Positions 55,530 through 63,700 of a stretch of DNA of 64,000 nucleotides are shown piece by piece. The stretch comes from G963704535 sp963704535. GTDB taxonomy: Bacteria > Chloroflexota > Chloroflexia > Chloroflexales > Roseiflexaceae. Within the stretch, counting starts at the first letter, position 1. Each line of letters begins with the position of its first letter. A program made the translations under genes and the position numbers. The notes under the pieces were generated by a model, which was given only the letters and a program-made list of their open reading frames with translations, had not been told where the DNA came from and did no database searches. The DNA lies in contig OY969916.1 of assembly GCA_963704535.1 (NCBI GenBank), positions 62,001 through 126,000 of the forward strand, read 5' to 3'.

Positions 55530-55910
55530 ATGGAACCAGAAGAGGAGTGTTGGTTTATTCAACTCCTGCCAGATGGCAGCCCCGTCGTAAAGCTGCGGGG
55601 TGTAGAGCAGCGGGTCGAGATCCATGGGATCGAGATCCCTCAACCACCTGCCGATCTCTACGTTGAAATAATGACTCAAAGGCTTCCCCGTCTTGGGCGG
55701 CCGCTACGATGTTTGATCCGTTCAATAGGGCCAGTCGGCCAGATCAGCGCCACGTTATTCTACTATGGCTGGCAGGACAAATCCGGCGATGTTTGGCTTG
55801 ACCTAGCCCTTACGCTTCTTGATCAAGGGCTCGTACGTGTTGCGCCTGGAGATTTTCCAGAGCGTGATGAATATCTGACACACGAGCAACGAAGGAAGGT
55901 AAAAGAATGA
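55530..55910 (+). CDS. staphylococcal-nuclease-like small protein between cargo genes
   Basis: A 126-residue protein. VVKLRGVEQRVEIHGIEIPQ, LGRPLRCLIRSIG, WLDLALTLLDQGLVRVAPG and DEYLTHEQRRKVKE align in order with the SNase (OB-fold nuclease) pattern. The catalytic Arg and Glu of the family are not evident, so it may be an inactive binding domain. It is 12 bp after cargo 2 and overlaps cargo 3 by ATGA. Position suggests an immunity or accessory protein; this is inference. GAGG at 55521 gives the ATG. Confidence 0.5.
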   Translation: MEPEEECWFIQLLPDGSPVVKLRGVEQRVEIHGIEIPQPPADLYVEIMTQRLPRLGRPLRCLIRSIGPVGQISATLFYYGWQDKSGDVWLDLALTLLDQGLVRVAPGDFPERDEYLTHEQRRKVKE

Positions 55911-57112
55911 GCGGATTACAGCAACAACAGACAGCTCACACATCGGCTCCGCCATTCACATCGACACGCGGCAGCGTCCTCCAGCGGGCCTGCGCCTGCG
56001 GGCAACACAGCGGCAACGGCGGCGAGTGTGAGGCCTGCCGCCGGAAGCGGTTGAACGTGCAGCGCCAGGCGGCAGGCCAGGCTCCGTATGATGTCGCGCC
56101 GCCGATCGTTCACGAGGTGCTGGGCACACCAGGGCAGCCGCTGGATCCAGCCGTACGAGCGTTTCTAGAGCCACGCTTCGGCCGCGACTTTAGCCATGTG
56201 CGCGTGCATACCGATAGCAAAGCTGCGGCGTCGGCGCGGGCTGTGAACGCGCTGGCCTACACTGCGGGGCCGCATATCGCGTTCGGGGAGGGGCAGTACC
56301 AGCCGCGAGTAGCAGCAGGGCAGGTCTTGCTTGCCCACGAGCTTACCCATGTGATTCAGCAAAGGAACGGGAGTGTTCGTAATCCAACCAAACTGGATGC
56401 TCAAGGCGACCGACAAGAGCAAGAGGCAAACACTACGGCGCTTGGCATAATGGCACACCCCGACAAATCAGATACGATACCCATAGCTGCCGAGACAGAC
56501 TTAGAAACTGTGCGTCGAGGCTGGCCCTTAGTAGTGGGTATCGTAGCAGCGGTTGCCGCAGGGGCCTACGGCATCTGGGCATACACCTGTTTGAATCCGC
56601 TCGAGAGGCCAATGTATAACGAAACGTTCGGCGATCCAGCTCGAATGGGCGGATTCCGCCTGTGGTACTACAATCAGACTCATGCGCCGGTATCGAGCAA
56701 CGTCTGGGATGCATTTGGGCATTGCTGGATCGCCTGTGCCTCGACCCAACGTTGTGGGTCCTTCACCGCGAGTTTCGCAGGCGGTGGGCGTGAATTCTGG
56801 CGCGAATACATTGATTCCGAGCCACACGATAGCTACACCCAGGACACGAATAATCAGAGGCTGGGACGTGGCTTCGGTAGCTCGGGGCAGAATTGCACAA
56901 TAGCTTGCCGCAATGCGGCGCTCCCAGGTGGAGGAATGGATCTCAATGCACCACAGGCATCCTTCTGGACACCTGCTCGGGGTGACTACGCTGCTCCGGC
57001 GACTCCCCCCGTGAGTGTTCCAACCCCAGCGGGCACGGGAGTACTAGATGCCGGGGTGCCTAGCTCAGGACCAACGGATGCCGGGTTGCCTTTGCCGGGT
57101 GGCATCCCATAG
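55907..57112 (+). CDS. DUF4157 cargo protein 3: TM segment and Cys/His/Asp-Asn-Asn domain
   Basis: A 401-residue protein with the same leader (C29, C31, C41, C44) and DUF4157 (LLAHELTHVIQQ). After a short linker comes one TM helix (about 206-226, WPLVVGIVAAVAAGAYGIWA). The C-terminal domain includes VWDAFGHCWIACASTQRCG (His272, Cys273, Cys277), FAGGGREFWREYID and QDTNNQRLGRGFG (Asp313, Asn315, Asn316), plus further cysteines. This H-C, E, D-x-N-N pattern recalls toxin domains of the RHS type but I cannot name the family. A Pro/Gly/Ala tail follows. Likely an effector. Confidence 0.75.
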   Translation: MSGLQQQQTAHTSAPPFTSTRGSVLQRACACGQHSGNGGECEACRRKRLNVQRQAAGQAPYDVAPPIVHEVLGTPGQPLDPAVRAFLEPRFGRDFSHVRVHTDSKAAASARAVNALAYTAGPHIAFGEGQYQPRVAAGQVLLAHELTHVIQQRNGSVRNPTKLDAQGDRQEQEANTTALGIMAHPDKSDTIPIAAETDLETVRRGWPLVVGIVAAVAAGAYGIWAYTCLNPLERPMYNETFGDPARMGGFRLWYYNQTHAPVSSNVWDAFGHCWIACASTQRCGSFTASFAGGGREFWREYIDSEPHDSYTQDTNNQRLGRGFGSSGQNCTIACRNAALPGGGMDLNAPQASFWTPARGDYAAPATPPVSVPTPAGTGVLDAGVPSSGPTDAGLPLPGGIP

Positions 57113-57205
57113 ATTTTCGGCATGCCAACTCTGTTCAGCCCATAACTCTCACGAAATGCATGCGAGTTGCACTACGAATCTCGCTACTGACGAGCTAAAG
57201 CCTTT

Positions 57206-57379
57206 ATGCTGAAACAGCACACAATAGCTCAAACATATCAAGGCACAACCGGCTTGCCTCCTCAGAGCAGGTTACTTCAGCGCACATGCGCCTGCAGCTG
57301 GCAAACCAGCGCTGGTGGTGAGTGAGAAGCCTGCCGCCAGAAGCGGCTGAATTTACAGCTTGTGCAGCGGCGATATTAG
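57206..57379 (+). pseudogene. decayed DUF4157 cargo leader
   Basis: The frame from ATG 57206 encodes LLQRTCACSWQTSAGGE, then TGA (57323-57325), then EACRQKRLNLQ and a TAG at 57377-57379. This is the shared cargo leader (LQRACACGQHSGNGGE-CEACRQKRLNLQ) with point changes and stops; no DUF4157 follows. It is a dead fourth cargo gene and shows loss of effectors at this site. No other gene is seen in 57113-57466. Confidence 0.75.
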
Positions 57380-57466
57380 ATGGCGTGCCGGGTGATGAAA
57401 TGCCTGCGTGCGCCTTATGCATTAATGTTTGCACTGAGGGTAGCGCCCAACAAAGGAAATCTACTC

Positions 57467-58144
57467 ATGACCAGCTTCCCAATCATCGCCCCGCGCCTGC
57501 TCAAGGGCGCGATCATTGGCACCGACCCGGCCAACCCGCTGGCCAGCGTGGTGGTGTTCCAGTATAACCCCGACACGCTGACCCGCCGGATCGATGCGCG
57601 CGCCACCGGCGGCAACGAGAGCAGCGACCGCTCGGAGGCCTTCCGCCTGACCGGGCCGCCGCGCGAGACGATCTCGCTCAGCATCGAGGTCGACGCCGCC
57701 GACGGGCTCGAGACCGGCAACCCGCTGGCGGTGCTCGCCGGCGTCTACCCGCCGCTGGCCGCGCTGGAGATGCTGCTCTATCCCAAGAGCAAGACCGTGA
57801 TCGCCAACAACATCCTGGCGCAGATCGGCAATATCGAGGTTGTCCCGCCCGAGGCGCCGATGACCCTGTTCGTCTGGGGGCCGGCGCGCGTGCTGCCGGT
57901 GCGGATCACCAGCATCAGCATCACCGAGGAGTTCTACGACCAGTTGCTCAACCCCATCCGCGCCAAGGTCGACCTGTCGATGTATGTGCTCAGCTACGCC
58001 GACCTGAAGCTGAGCCATCCCGGCTATACGCTGTTCCTGGCCCACCAGATCACCAAGGAGATCCTGGCGACCACCAATGTCGCCAACAGTGTGCTGAACG
58101 TCGGCGGATCGCTGAGCTTCAGCGCGTCGCTCAAAGTTGGATGA
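57467..58144 (+). CDS. contractile injection tube/baseplate protein (gp53-like, first)
   Basis: A 225-residue protein. VVVFQYNPDTLTRRIDARAT and ETISLSIEVDAADGLETGNP with MTLFVWGPARVLPVRITSIS match the CIS_tube/Afp7-like family that links tube and baseplate. ATG 57467 has AAAGGA upstream. The family's C-terminal LysM domain is on the next ORF instead. It overlaps that gene by ATGA-like sequence. Confidence 0.82.
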   Translation: MTSFPIIAPRLLKGAIIGTDPANPLASVVVFQYNPDTLTRRIDARATGGNESSDRSEAFRLTGPPRETISLSIEVDAADGLETGNPLAVLAGVYPPLAALEMLLYPKSKTVIANNILAQIGNIEVVPPEAPMTLFVWGPARVLPVRITSISITEEFYDQLLNPIRAKVDLSMYVLSYADLKLSHPGYTLFLAHQITKEILATTNVANSVLNVGGSLSFSASLKVG

Positions 58145-58437
58145 GGTACACGATGTTTCCTGTAAGCAGCCGCTATTACAATATCGCGATCGTCAAGCTC
58201 GAGCGCCCTGGCGAGCGCGAGATCGCCTATCTGCGCCGCCGCTTCCTGCCGCCCGCCGCGGCCAGCGCAACTCTGGCCGAGCATGTGGTGAACCAGGACG
58301 AGCGGCTCGACAATATCACTGCGCTCTACCTGGCCGACCCAGAGCTGTTCTGGCGGCTGTGCGACGCCAACAATGCGCTGGACCCCGACGAGCTGACCCG
58401 CGAGATCGGGCGGCGGCTGAAAATTCCGCTGCCATAG
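58141..58437 (+). CDS. LysM-like baseplate protein
   Basis: A 98-residue protein. YLRRRFLPPAAAS, EHVVNQDERLDNITALYLAD and PELFWRLCDANNALDPDELT resemble the LysM-containing short baseplate proteins of contractile systems (T4 gp53-like). Four-base overlap with the preceding gene; the gpD gene follows after 12 bp. Confidence 0.8.
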   Translation: MRYTMFPVSSRYYNIAIVKLERPGEREIAYLRRRFLPPAAASATLAEHVVNQDERLDNITALYLADPELFWRLCDANNALDPDELTREIGRRLKIPLP

Positions 58438-58449
58438 TGAGGCCACAGC

Positions 58450-59556
58450 ATGCCTGACCTCGGCGTACGCCTACAACTGCTGATCGGCCCGACTGTGCCG
58501 CTGCCCGCCCCCTTCGACGTGGTGGATGCGCTGGTCGAGCTGACGGTGAATAACAACGACCGCGAGCGCGACGGCTTCCAGATGACCTTCACGCTGGGCA
58601 AAACGCCGCTGGGCGACTACAGCCTGCTAAAGCTCGGGCTGCTCGACCCGCCCGCCCGCGTGATCATCATCGTGATCATCAATGCCATGCCCCAGGTGCT
58701 GATCGACGGCATGATCACCGACCACCAGATTCAGCCCAGCAATACGCCGGGCCAGTCGACGCTGACGGTGACCGGCGAGGACATCAGCCTGAAGCTCGAC
58801 TTGGAGGAGAAGCGCACCACCCACCCGAACCAGACCGACTCGCTGATCGTGACCAAGATCATCGGCTCCTACGGCCTGGTGCCGATGGTTACGCCGACGA
58901 CCGACGTTCCGATCGAGGTCAACTTCTTGCCGACACAGCAGGGCACCGATCTGAGCTATGTCCGCGAGCTGGCCCGGCGCAACGGGTTCGTCTTCTATGT
59001 CGAGCCGACCGACGTCCCCGGCGTCACCAGCGCCTACTGGGGGCCGTCCAGCCGCCTGGGGCAGCCCCAGCCGGCACTGACGATGAACATGGGATCGGAG
59101 ACCAATGTGGATAATCCGATGAACTTCCGTTTCAACGCGCTGGGTCCGGCCGACCCGCAGGTGCGCATTGTCGAGACGCAGAGCCGGCAGCAGATCCCGA
59201 TCCCGTTCTTGGGTGGATTGCAGCCGACGCTCGTCAGCCAGCCGGCCAAGCCGCTGCGCAAGACCCTGCCGCGCGGCACGGCCAACCTCAGTTCGACCCA
59301 GGGCAGCCTGCGCGCGGCAGCCGAGTCGACCGACACGACCGACGCCGTCACCGGCACCGGCGAGATAGACGCCGTGCGCTACGGTCGCGCGCTGCGGTCG
59401 CGCCGGCTGGTGGGTGTGCGCGGAGCAGGTTTCTCCTACAATGGCATCTACTATGTTCGGCAGGTGACCCACAACATTCGGCGTGGCCAGTATCGGCAGA
59501 GCTTTACGCTGATCCGCGACGGGCGCGGCTCGATCAGCTCGGTGGTGGTGCCATGA
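58450..59556 (+). CDS. baseplate hub protein (phage late control gpD-like)
   Basis: A 368-residue protein of the gpD/VgrG N-terminal family. VVDALVELTVNNNDRERDGF, FLPTQQGTDLSYVRELARRN and GFVFYVEPTDVPGV are typical of hub proteins that trimerise at the base of the tube. It is separate from the gpV spike base gene, which overlaps by ATGA. The C-terminal GVRGAGFSYNGIYYVRQVTH matches the last beta domain. Confidence 0.9.
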   Translation: MPDLGVRLQLLIGPTVPLPAPFDVVDALVELTVNNNDRERDGFQMTFTLGKTPLGDYSLLKLGLLDPPARVIIIVIINAMPQVLIDGMITDHQIQPSNTPGQSTLTVTGEDISLKLDLEEKRTTHPNQTDSLIVTKIIGSYGLVPMVTPTTDVPIEVNFLPTQQGTDLSYVRELARRNGFVFYVEPTDVPGVTSAYWGPSSRLGQPQPALTMNMGSETNVDNPMNFRFNALGPADPQVRIVETQSRQQIPIPFLGGLQPTLVSQPAKPLRKTLPRGTANLSSTQGSLRAAAESTDTTDAVTGTGEIDAVRYGRALRSRRLVGVRGAGFSYNGIYYVRQVTHNIRRGQYRQSFTLIRDGRGSISSVVVP

Positions 59557-60050
59557 GCGATACGAGCAGGCAATACTTCGGCAAATTTCGCGGCATCGTC
59601 AGCGATAATCGCGACCCGCTGATGCTTGGCCGGGTGCGCGCCAAGGTGGCCGACGTGCTGGGCGATGAGGTGAGCGGCTGGGCGCTGCCGGCCCTGCCGT
59701 ACGCCGGCAAAAACGTTGGGCTATTTCTCATCCCGCCCACCGACGCGCTGGTCTGGATCGAGTTCGAGCACGGCGACCCCGACTACCCGATCTGGTCTGG
59801 CTGCTTCTGGGCAACGGGCGAGATGCCGGCCACACCGGCGCAGCCTGAGAAGAAGGTTCTGAAGACCGACTCGGGCACGATCACCGTCGACGATACCCCT
59901 GGCGCGGGCGGCATCACGATCGAGACGAGCGGTGGTATGAAGATTAAGATCGATATGACTGGCATCGAGATCACCAACGGGCAGGGGGCCACGATCAAGA
60001 TGACCGGGCCAAAGGTGTCGATCAACGACGGCGCGTTGGAGGTAACCTGA
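59553..60050 (+). CDS. baseplate spike protein gpV (gp5 OB-fold type)
   Basis: A 165-residue protein. The OB fold DPLMLGRVRAKVADVLGDEV with WALPALPYAGKNVG and PPTDALVWIEFEHGDPDYPI is followed by a beta-helix with GTITVDDTPGAGGI and IKMTGPKVSINDGA. It forms the trimeric central spike under the PAAR tip. TGATG joins it to the PAAR gene. Confidence 0.92.
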   Translation: MSDTSRQYFGKFRGIVSDNRDPLMLGRVRAKVADVLGDEVSGWALPALPYAGKNVGLFLIPPTDALVWIEFEHGDPDYPIWSGCFWATGEMPATPAQPEKKVLKTDSGTITVDDTPGAGGITIETSGGMKIKIDMTGIEITNGQGATIKMTGPKVSINDGALEVT

Positions 60051-60373
60051 TGCCAGGTTTCATCCTGCATGTGGGCGCGACGGTGCTCTGCTCGCACGCC
60101 GGGCAGGCCCAGCCCACCGTCAGCAACCCGCGCGTCAGCGTGGGTGGGCAGCCTGTGGTGACGCTGTCGAGCACCTATACCGTCGCCGGGTGTGTGCTGC
60201 CCCCGCCGCCCGCCGCCAACGGCCCCTGTGTCACCGCCCAGTGGGTCACCGGCGCGACGCGGGTGCAGGCAGGGGGCGTGCCGGTGCTGCTGATGGACAG
60301 CCAGTCGCTCTGCGTGCCGACTGGCACGCCGCTGACGGTCGTTGTCACACAAATTCGGGTCAGGGGGACATGA
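60050..60373 (+). CDS. PAAR-like spike tip protein
   Basis: A 107-residue protein with GATVLCSHAGQAQPT and repeated beta-strand cysteines (C-S-H, GPCVTA, LCVPTG), the pattern of PAAR-like tips that sharpen the spike. It could carry effectors, but no extension domain is present. It is coupled by overlap to both neighbours (TGATG upstream, ATGA downstream). Confidence 0.85.
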   Translation: MPGFILHVGATVLCSHAGQAQPTVSNPRVSVGGQPVVTLSSTYTVAGCVLPPPPAANGPCVTAQWVTGATRVQAGGVPVLLMDSQSLCVPTGTPLTVVVTQIRVRGT

Positions 60374-60735
60374 TGAATATCGATTTTCCCTTTCACTTCG
60401 GCAGCCGCGGCCGCACTGCCACGACCGACGACGACGACCACATTCGCGACATGATCGAGCAATTTCTGTTCACGAACCCTGGCGAGCGCGTCAACCGACC
60501 GGAGTTCGGCAGCGGCCTGCTGCGGATGGTCTTCGAGCCCAACGGCCCTGAGCTGGTCACCGCCTTGCAGTTCACGATTCAGGCCGGTCTCCAGCGCTGG
60601 CTTGGCGACCTTGTCGAGTTGCAGTCGCTGGGTGTGGAGGTTGAGGAGTCGAGCCTGCGCATTCTGGTGGTCTATATGGTGCGTCGCACCGGCGAACAGC
60701 ACATCCGCACCTTCGAGCAGAGGAGTGAGCGATGA
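60370..60735 (+). CDS. baseplate wedge protein (gpW/gp25 family)
   Basis: A 121-residue protein. DDDDHIRDMIEQFLFTNPGE, RVNRPEFGSGLLRMVFEPNG and ALQFTIQAGLQRWLGDLVEL are the gp25 signature, which nucleates sheath polymerisation at the baseplate. Two adjacent ATGs (60370 and 60373) are possible starts. ATGA overlaps on both sides. Confidence 0.92.
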   Translation: MMNIDFPFHFGSRGRTATTDDDDHIRDMIEQFLFTNPGERVNRPEFGSGLLRMVFEPNGPELVTALQFTIQAGLQRWLGDLVELQSLGVEVEESSLRILVVYMVRRTGEQHIRTFEQRSER

Positions 60736-63700
60736 ACGACGCCACCCTGAACTGTAGTGACGAGCGCCGCCGCGACGCGGTTCGCGCGGCCAGCCACCTC
60801 AACGGGCTCGACTACATGGAGATCGTGCCGCTCCAGAGCGACAATCCTGCTCAAGGGGTTGCGCTCGTGCTCTATTTTTTGGGCAAAGCGCCCGACCTGG
60901 TGGCCGCAAACGTCCTGATCGATGGCGGCCAGCGCATCCGCGACATCAGGGCCACCGATGTTGACGTCTTCCGGCAAGACGACCGCGAGCGCGACGATGC
61001 GATCGTCGTCTATGTCGACCGCATGGGCGATTTCTCGACCTATACGCTGCGGCTGGTAGAGCTTGACGAGCAGGATCGACCGACCGACCAGCCGCTGGCG
61101 GACTTCGACCCGCGCTATGATCGGCTGACGTTCAATTTCAGGGTCGACTGCCCCAGCGACCTTGATTGCAAAACTGCGGCTGTCTGCCCACCGCCTGAGT
61201 ACCCGCGGCCCGAGATTAGTTACCTGGCCAAGGACTACGCCAGCTTTCGCCAGCTGATCCTCGACCGTCTGGCGCTGCTCCTGCCCGACTGGCAGGAGCG
61301 TCACGTCCCCGACCTGGGTATCGCGCTGGTCGAGGTGTTGGCCTACACCGGCGACTACATCAGTTACTACCAGGACGCGGTCGCGACCGAGGGCTACCTT
61401 GACACCGCCCGCCAGCGTATCTCTGTGCGCCGCCATGCCCGCCTGGTCGATTACGCCATGCACGAGGGCTGTAACGCCCGCACCTGGCTCTGCGTCGAGG
61501 CCAGCCAGGACGAGGTGCTGGATGCCGAGGAGACCTATTTTATCACCAGGTATTCGGGTGCTCGCGCCGATGGCAGAGTGCTGCTGCACGCCGATCTGCT
61601 GCGGGACGCGCCAGAAGGCAACTACGAGGTGTTCGAGCCGCTGCTCAACCGGCGATCGTACACATTTGAGCCAGCCGACCTGCGCGAGCCCGAGGAGCTG
61701 GCGCTTCGGCTCAATCAGGGCAAGGACGCGCTGGCCCGCTCCCTGCCTGTGCTGCTATCGCCGACGACACAGGCGGTGATCGCCGCGTTCAAGCGAACGA
61801 TGACAGCATCAGATCTCCTGAGAGTAGCGCTGCTCAACGAACTCGGCCGGCTGGCGGCGCTGAGGCCGACGCTGCCCGACGATCTGGACTGGCTGTTTCG
61901 CAAGCTCCGAGCGCCTGGGCCGGCCCATTCGAGCGAGCTGGAATATCTTGCGCGCTGGATTATGGAGGCGCGCGATCCGCATGCCGACCAGCTACGAAGA
62001 TCGCTATCGCCGACTGCACGCCGTATGCTGACGGCTTTCGATCGAACGATGACGCTGCCGGAGTTGCTGGAGTTGGCGCTGCTCGACGATCTCAACAATC
62101 TGCTGCACCAGCCCAACCTCTACGACGAGCAGAGCTTCGGCGCGCTGGCGCTGGGCGTGGATATGCAGATCACGATCGGGCTGCGGCTGCGCGGGCGGCG
62201 TCTGTGCCGCCGCAATCGCCGGCTGCTGGAGCAGGCGTTCGTAGACGAAATCCGGCAGAGCGGCAAGCTTTACTTCTACAAGCACCACAACCGAATCTCC
62301 TTCTATACCTGGGGCGACCGCGAGTGCTGCCTGCCGCGCGGCACGATGTCGGCCACGCTACGCGACGGCTGGGAGGTGCTCGACCAGGCCCAGGACCAGC
62401 CAGCGCAGCAATCCTACGACCAGACCGCGCACCACCCGCCGACGCCTACCCTCGTACGGAAGCTGCGCCACCTGCGGCCCGGCGACGTGCTGATCTTCGA
62501 GGAGCAGATCGGTCCGCGGACCGGCAACCGGGCGGATGCCGATACCACCCATCGCCATGCTGTCCGGCTGACCCGTGTGCAGCCGCGCCAGGACGAGCTC
62601 TATCGTATCAAGCGGCTCACACCGAGCGGAGCGACCACGGAGGCTACGCGAGAGATCGAGGTCGACCTTGCGACCCCGGTCGTCGAGATCGAATGGGCGC
62701 TCGAGGATGCGCTGCCCTTCGCGCTCTGTCTCTCGGCGATCGGGCCGGCGCCAGAGTGTATGCTGATCGAGGATATCAGCGTCGCGCTCGGCAATGTGGT
62801 GCTGGTCGACCACGGGCGCAGGATCGCGTCCGAGGATCTCGGGCGCGTGCCGATCCAGGAGACGGTGCTGGCCTGCGACAGCTCGTGCCAATCGAATACC
62901 ACGCTGCTGCCCGGTCGGCTCGCACCGCGTCTGAGCAAGGGGCCGCTGACCTTCAGCCAGCCGCTGCCGGATAGCGGACCGGCGGCTGGCCTACTGCGGC
63001 AGGACCCGCGCCTGGCCCTGCCATGGATCTGGCTGCTCAGCCCGGCCGACCCGCCGGTGCGCACCACAGACGTGATCAGCCTGCCCGACCCGAACGATCC
63101 GCAGCTCAACCAATACTTCCAGCGCTGGGCGGCGCGGCGCGATCTGCTGGGCAGCCAGGGCGAGGACGCTCACTTTGTCGTCGAGATGGACGACGATGGG
63201 CGTGGGCACCTGCGCTTTGGCGACGGCGAGTTGGGCATGCAGCCGCAAGCCGGGGATAGCTTCGAGGCCACCTACCGGGTGGGCAATGGGCCGTCCGGCA
63301 ACGTCGGCGCCGAATCGATCGCTTATGTGGTCCTACGCCAGACGCGCTTGAGCGGCGTGTCGCTCCGGCCACGCAACCCGCTCTCGGCGGCTGGCGGCCT
63401 GCTGCCCGAGCCGCTGGCCGAGGTCAAGCTGTTCGCGCCCGACCAGTTCCGCACCGACATCCAGCGCGCGATCACCAGCGACGACTACGCCCAGATCGTG
63501 ATGCGCGAGTTCAAGGATCGGGTTCAGCGCGCGGCGGCCACGCTCCGCTGGACCGGCAGTCGCTACGAGGTCTGGGTCGCGATCGACCCGCTGGGCAGCG
63601 AGACACGCGACCAGTCGCTGCTCGACAGCATCCGGCGCACGCTTGAGCGCTACCGCCGCATGGGCCACGATGTGATGGTGGAGCAGGCGCGCTATGTGCC

